NCBI RefSeq assembly: GCF_921293095.1
Contig: NC_060246.1
Location: 133,362,198-133,426,197, forward strand
Reading direction: 5' to 3'
DNA length: 64,000 bases
Source of the DNA: Ischnura elegans
Taxonomy: Eukaryota; Arthropoda; Insecta; Odonata; Coenagrionidae
Both the position numbers and the translations under genes were made by a program. Every line of letters begins with the position of its first letter. Position 1 is the first letter of the stretch. Positions 42,701-48,700 of this stretch are shown piece by piece. The notes under the pieces are model-generated. The model saw nothing but the letters and a program-made list of their open reading frames with translations. It did no database searches and was not told the DNA's origin.

Positions 42701-45700
42701 TTCTTATTTCCGTGTTCCTACACGTACGGAATTTCATTTCTTGGGAGGCTTCGACGAGAGAAACGAATCATTAAAATTAAGGCGCTGGGTCGTTGCCCTC
42801 GCTACCAAGAGAAAAAAGCCCTTACTTTCGACGTATTCCGGGATGATTGTGATTTCAAATGCCCCCGTGCGTTTCAAAGAATATTCTGCAACACCAAGGA
42901 ACATCTCACACGGGCCTCCCCCGAGGAAGTCAGGTTTTTCAAAGGAAAGCTCTGCTGCTCCCTTGAAACTACTTGGGGATTCCTCACGTTCTGCGGATGA
43001 GATCTCACGGAATATTTCAGCGGTGGAAACCGCAAAGGAAGTTGAATAATTAGAAATTCCGTAACGAGGTGAAAGGTGAGCGAGACTGGTGAAATTTTAA
43101 TGGAAAGTAACTAGGCAGCGGATTAAAGAATGCGCAGCACTCATTACATCAATAATAGATGCTAGATCGCCTGATTCTGCGAATATTTTTGCCCACCCTT
43201 GTTTCTCCGTGCAATACCGTCACATACAACATAAAAATTTTCGGTGAGGAACAAAATTAAGCAGAATTGTTTTTCCTTGAAATGATAATTTAAATCTTAC
43301 GAGTATACCAAAAGGAGAAGCCCCGAATCCGCCAGCGTTCAATTTCCTCTTTATTTGTTTTCTTTTATAGAATGAAACTTCCAGTGATGATCTTTCACAA
43401 ACGGATGTCTCAGAAAGTATCAGTATCCAAATACACGTCACAAGTAATGAATGAAGTGATCAATGAAGTAATGAACGAAATAAGCTATTAATCCTGTCAA
43501 TAATAAGTTGAGCAAGTAATACTTCGTCACATTCAAAGCTTCTCTCGTAAATAATAATCCATGTCATGTGACGTCATAAGTTCCAACTCTCAACCTCGTA
43601 AACAAGGAGTGGGAATCCTTCATGCTAAAACGAAAATACAAGGGTTATTTTGTTATGCGTACGGTAGAACAATAAAGGTGTAATAAGGCAAAATGCTTTT
43701 TGATTGCACTAATACGCACGCCAATTGAAGAAGTGCTGCACAATTAATCGCTTTCGTCAATCAGCGGCAGGCGATTTTTTCATAATCCTCATTGGAGACC
43801 CCAGATTGTTAAGATAGGTGTTAAAAACAGCCCTTGAAAATAGGCAGGGAATAGTTTTACTCTCAGTTTCGGTTGTACCTATTAGGAACAGCACAGCCTG
43901 GAGGTGCCCCAATGCGCGGAATATAGCTCTAAACAAAATAGTTGAAATGAAAAATAAGCAACCTTGGTAGCTTTTTGTGTGCCTTGAAAATGACGCCTCA
44001 TCGTTGAAACGCGTCGTACTAATAAAAATTTCCAGTGAAAAGATTCCAAGGTTGTTTATTTTTCATTTCATCGTGGATTTTCACAAATTCAAAGCCGAAT
44101 CGATTGATTTTATCCAAATAGTTGGTCACATAGGATATTTTTAAAATAAAGCATCATTCCTACCAGATCCACTAAACGGACGGGTAAAAGTTCGTTTGGG
44201 GCAGGAGTCAGATCCTAATTTCCAGTGACACCTGAGGGTATTACAATACCTCTCACAGAGAAGAGGAATTCCGAAGAATTTCCACAGCATAATTAATAGA
44301 CACAAGACTCATACGTAAGATCTTTGTGTTTTTCATTGCGTGAACTAAAAACTAGCTTACAAAACACGTGTCTGGTTAGTATTTTGCTACTTTCCCATAG
44401 TATTTACCAGGACGGTCGCCACCTCCGACCTCATTTTCCCCCAGGGATCCATTCTTCACGGGCACTACTTTTTAAAAATTTCACAAAATGGTCCATGCAA
44501 AAGTAGACAGTTACATTATGATTAGTTGGATGAAGAATATCCATTTCTGTCCACTCACATGGCTGAGACCTAGTTCAATCATCAACCGTTCTATTCAATT
44601 GTTATTATTAATTTGGTCATTTACCTTGAGTCACACCCTAAGCAGTAGGGAGAGTTGGCGTCACTATATGTATTTAATTGCAAAATTATACCTTAAAAAA
44701 GTTATTTGTGCATTGTGCCGTTTCCTGTGCCCTTCCAGTAATGCGGCATTTTCGATAATCCAGCTATGCAGCGGCTGCATAAGTGTCGGATTACCGAGAT
44801 CGCATTGTAGTTTCGCCTGCCATTGTTTCTCCGTGCAACACATATCACACTTACACGGGCGCAGCTAAGAATTAAGGCTGAGGGGGGTAAGATGCAACTA
44901 ATACCGGTGTGTGTGTGGGGGTATGGAATACCCACCAGGATCAGCGGTAAGTGCGAGATTAGTACATTGCGGAATTTTAAGATAAATGGTTCAAAATGGT
45001 GAGTTTTACGGCTTTCTATTTTATTAATTATTACACTATTCTATTAGCAATATCAATCCAATTAAGTACAATGGATAAAAGTTAAAAATTTCTCTGAGCT
45101 CTGGGGGGGGTTTATCTCCCAATACCTCCCTCGCTGCGCCACTGCACACTTATATTATTCTTGCACGTCGGCGTGATAGTGAGGGCCCAAAAACTTATCT
45201 CCCAAAAATATTGATAGTGCGAGATGGCTTCCTGGATAATGCCAACAGCTGGGAGCGCGATAGGCCGACTGACATTTTGGTCCAAGCGTCGGCATCGTGC
45301 GCGACGCAACAGCGAAGGGTGCGACGCGACGCAACAATGCAGCACAGAATGCACGCTCCAATCGGAATGCGAAGTGTAGAAGCGGCGGCGCGGGACATGA
45401 GAAGGAATGGATGCGGGATGGGTCGGAGGCGGAGAGACAAAAGACGAACGCGATTTCAAAAACAAAAAAGGTCTCGAGTGCTCGGGGCAGGAAGATGCCT
45501 CGGTCGTCCTTCCGTTTGATGACATGGGGAGACCACCCCGCCATGGATGTCCCCAAGGAGCCACTGCACGGACGAGGGCGTAAGATGACGTCGTGCGGAC
45601 GGATATACTCCTTTTTTTCATCCTCTCTACAAAGGAATGGTGACGCTCAGAGATTTAACCTTTAAGAACAGGGGTCGCAGTTCTTTTAAAGCTTAAAACT

Positions 45701-48700
45701 TAGGCTTGGGAACGCGGTAGCTTAGTTGATAGGGCGCTAGGCCGCTGAATGATGTTCCCAGGTTCCATACCCGGGTGAAGCCTTCGGCCACCCCCCGACA
45801 AGAAATTTTCGAAATAAGAGGTGGGACAGGGGAGGGAATTTGCCTTACTAGCCTGAATGAGTTCTACCTTCACCTATTCAAATGGACCTTCGGGATGGAG
45901 TGAGGAGAAATTTTGTGCATCCCTTACGTAAAATGGTTGATAGCACACCATCGAGATATCGTTAACACAACTTGTTTCCCTGCTCATGATAAATCAAATT
46001 TACTCAGCACACCTGCTACCACCACACGCCACGGGGCTTATCGTCGTAACAGGAAAAGTTAAAGCACATCAATCACAGGCAGATAGACTAGTATGAAAGA
46101 CATTCAGGCCTTCACAAAAAAAATGATGAATATCGCTCGACCATAGCGCGGCGTCTTTCGACTATCCCGAATGAAATCGTCGCGTGAGGTCTTCAGGATT
46201 GCATCGGAATATCCACCACCCGTGCGTGATCTTTGTGCGCTTCGGGAATGCGAATTTACGAGAGCGAACGCACGGGGCTGAGCAGGGGCGGAGGGCGACA
46301 TCAATGAGAGGGGACGGCGGGGCAGCCTTCCGAGGAGTATCGGTAATATGGTGAGCTGGCCAAAAATTGTAAAACAAAATGGATCGACCGAGTAAGTAAT
46401 GAGGAAGTGGTAAGAGGAGTGGAAGGATAGAGTAGTCTTCTAAAAACCATCTAAAAAGTCTCTCCAACGACATAAACAGCAACTTTAATTATTACCAATA
46501 AATTAATTCTTCAATATGCACCATTCAATCCTTCAATGTTACGTACCGTTTAGCACTGACTACTGTAAAATGGCGCCTTAGTTTTATGTGGTTGTGCTAC
46601 TTTAAAAGAGAAAAATAACAATATTAAACGAGATGTCTTCGAATACATGTTACATCCAACTTACACCTGAAATGACTCGAAATTTTTTTACTATTATTAT
46701 AATTAAAGGACTTACATAGTTTGTTATGCCAGGAACTGCTATTGCGCAACGTTCCATTGTTAATAATGCTGTCAAAGAAATTTTTTTTAATCTTAATAAT
46801 TTAATCTAATTAAATGGTCTTCAGTCCTGGTACAGCCTACGCGAAAGCTTACGGCGTTTTACCGTAGACGATTTTGGGACAAGGAGTTGCGTTAAAGAGC
46901 CTGTTTATTTTGTTTCCTTTAACGCAACTCCTTTTAAACGAAAAATTCGCTTAACTTCACATAAAAAAAGAAAAAAATCATACCCATTCCCTTACCCTCG
47001 TTGATAGCAATACTACTATATAAATTAATTTGGTTTCCGATCGAAAATAAAGTTGACGAGTTAATGTCCCATCAAGGATTTTCGCAGTCAGATATTTTCA
47101 CGAATATTAAGGCTTTATACAAACGTGTAAGCGCAGTCAGGATACGAAAAACTTTCTATCTATCGCGAAGAAATCACATTGCACAACGCTGGGGGTTATA
47201 GGAAGAGTGAAAACTTAAGAGAAAACTGCGTTAGCAGAAGAGGCACTCGTCAACAAAAGAGAACTTGACGGGCGGAGCCAGGTGGACTAAAGACCTTAAG
47301 AAGAAAGTTAGTGCGGATCCTGATATAGGGAGGAGTAGGGAAGTTTTGAGGAAACTTGGACCCTTTGAGAGAGATAGCGTTAAAAGGATAGAGGTGATTG
47401 GCTCGTGCAAAAAGGAGAAGGCAAGTAACTAACAGCAATTAGCAGACGAACGAAGGAGACTCTGTAGAACCAAAAAGGAAGTTGGAAAGTTTCTTAAATA
47501 AAACAAGAAGAACAAAGCGGAGTGGGACCTGTAGTTAATTAATGAAACGGGGGTAATTGGAGCCTCCCCATCATTGAATTCGATGCGAGTACATTTTGGA
47601 ACACGTGCATGCTTGTTTAAGGAATATATGGAACCTGAAAATTGTAAAGCTGAGTATTGAGTGAAATATTGAGTGTTTGGTGACTTTTTCGTTGTATGCT
47701 GCCTGAAAGGTATATCACGAATCACCTAGTGTATTAGTCCATTGCAGCAAAAGCGGCGTAACTTCTTTTTTCGCATTTGAACTAAGATTTTACTCTGAAA
47801 AATCGTCAATTATCGTATCATGACTCAATTAGTAAAAAATAATGTATATCTTTTTCAGAACCAAATATCACTACCTGTACCACCATGGAAATATTTCAAA
47901 GAATTAATTTTGGTACGGTTGGAAAACGTTTTCGAGGCAACGGGCAATATGCAGTGTTCCTGAAGTTAGGGCCGGTTCAAGAGATTTTTCTGGTGCAAAC
48001 GAACAAAATTCTGCCCCCCCCCCTCAAAACTTATCTCAGAATAGTGGGGATTCTCTCCGGATACTTTTTAAAATAAATACAAATACTTTAAGAATAAGGT
48101 TCGAGGCTTAAATATCAGCGTGAACTTAAAACGTGCTTGGTCTTATATATTGAATGTGATATTTTCAGAGCTTAAAAACAAATTGTATATCGATGGCTAA
48201 GTTCTAACAACACGCATCTCAAAAATAGCAACTTTTCAGGAGAGCAAAAAAAAAACGATTAATTTTTTTCCAATTGTAGACTAAAATTAAAAACCAAAAA
48301 TTGATAAAACTGAATAAATAAGCTTACATTTGCCAACAAAGAGTTGTTTTTGCTTTAATTTATTTTTTTATTTTATTACACTTTGTTCAAACAGGCCAGA
48401 TTTGAGATATGTGTTGTTACGACTTAGCCATCATTATACTGTACTGAGCACTTTCGCTTGGCGCCCTACGCGGCCGCGTATTTTGCATACCGTTTGAACT
48501 GGCCCTGCTTACAGTAGTCTTATGTCAGGGTTCAAGAAACTTAAACAATCACACAAATTTGCACGGCTTATTTTATGGGCCACATCTCTTTCATTTAAAA
48601 CATCAACTAAGGAATAACCATGAAAATGGTAATCAAAAAACATTCCGGTCGACGTGTTTCTTCGAACTACGAGGTAATGTGTTGGATAAAAAAATTGGCT

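Noticed and set aside
43997-44030. GACGC/GCGTC stem with GTTGAAAC, resembling part of a hammerhead ribozyme
   Set aside because: The CTGATGA box needed for the hammerhead core is not present at the right place, so only a GAAAC hairpin is supported.
45112-45621. 169-codon minus-strand open frame
   Set aside because: It overlaps a CpG-rich repeat-like segment with open frames in four phases and runs into a hAT MITE; no recognisable protein.
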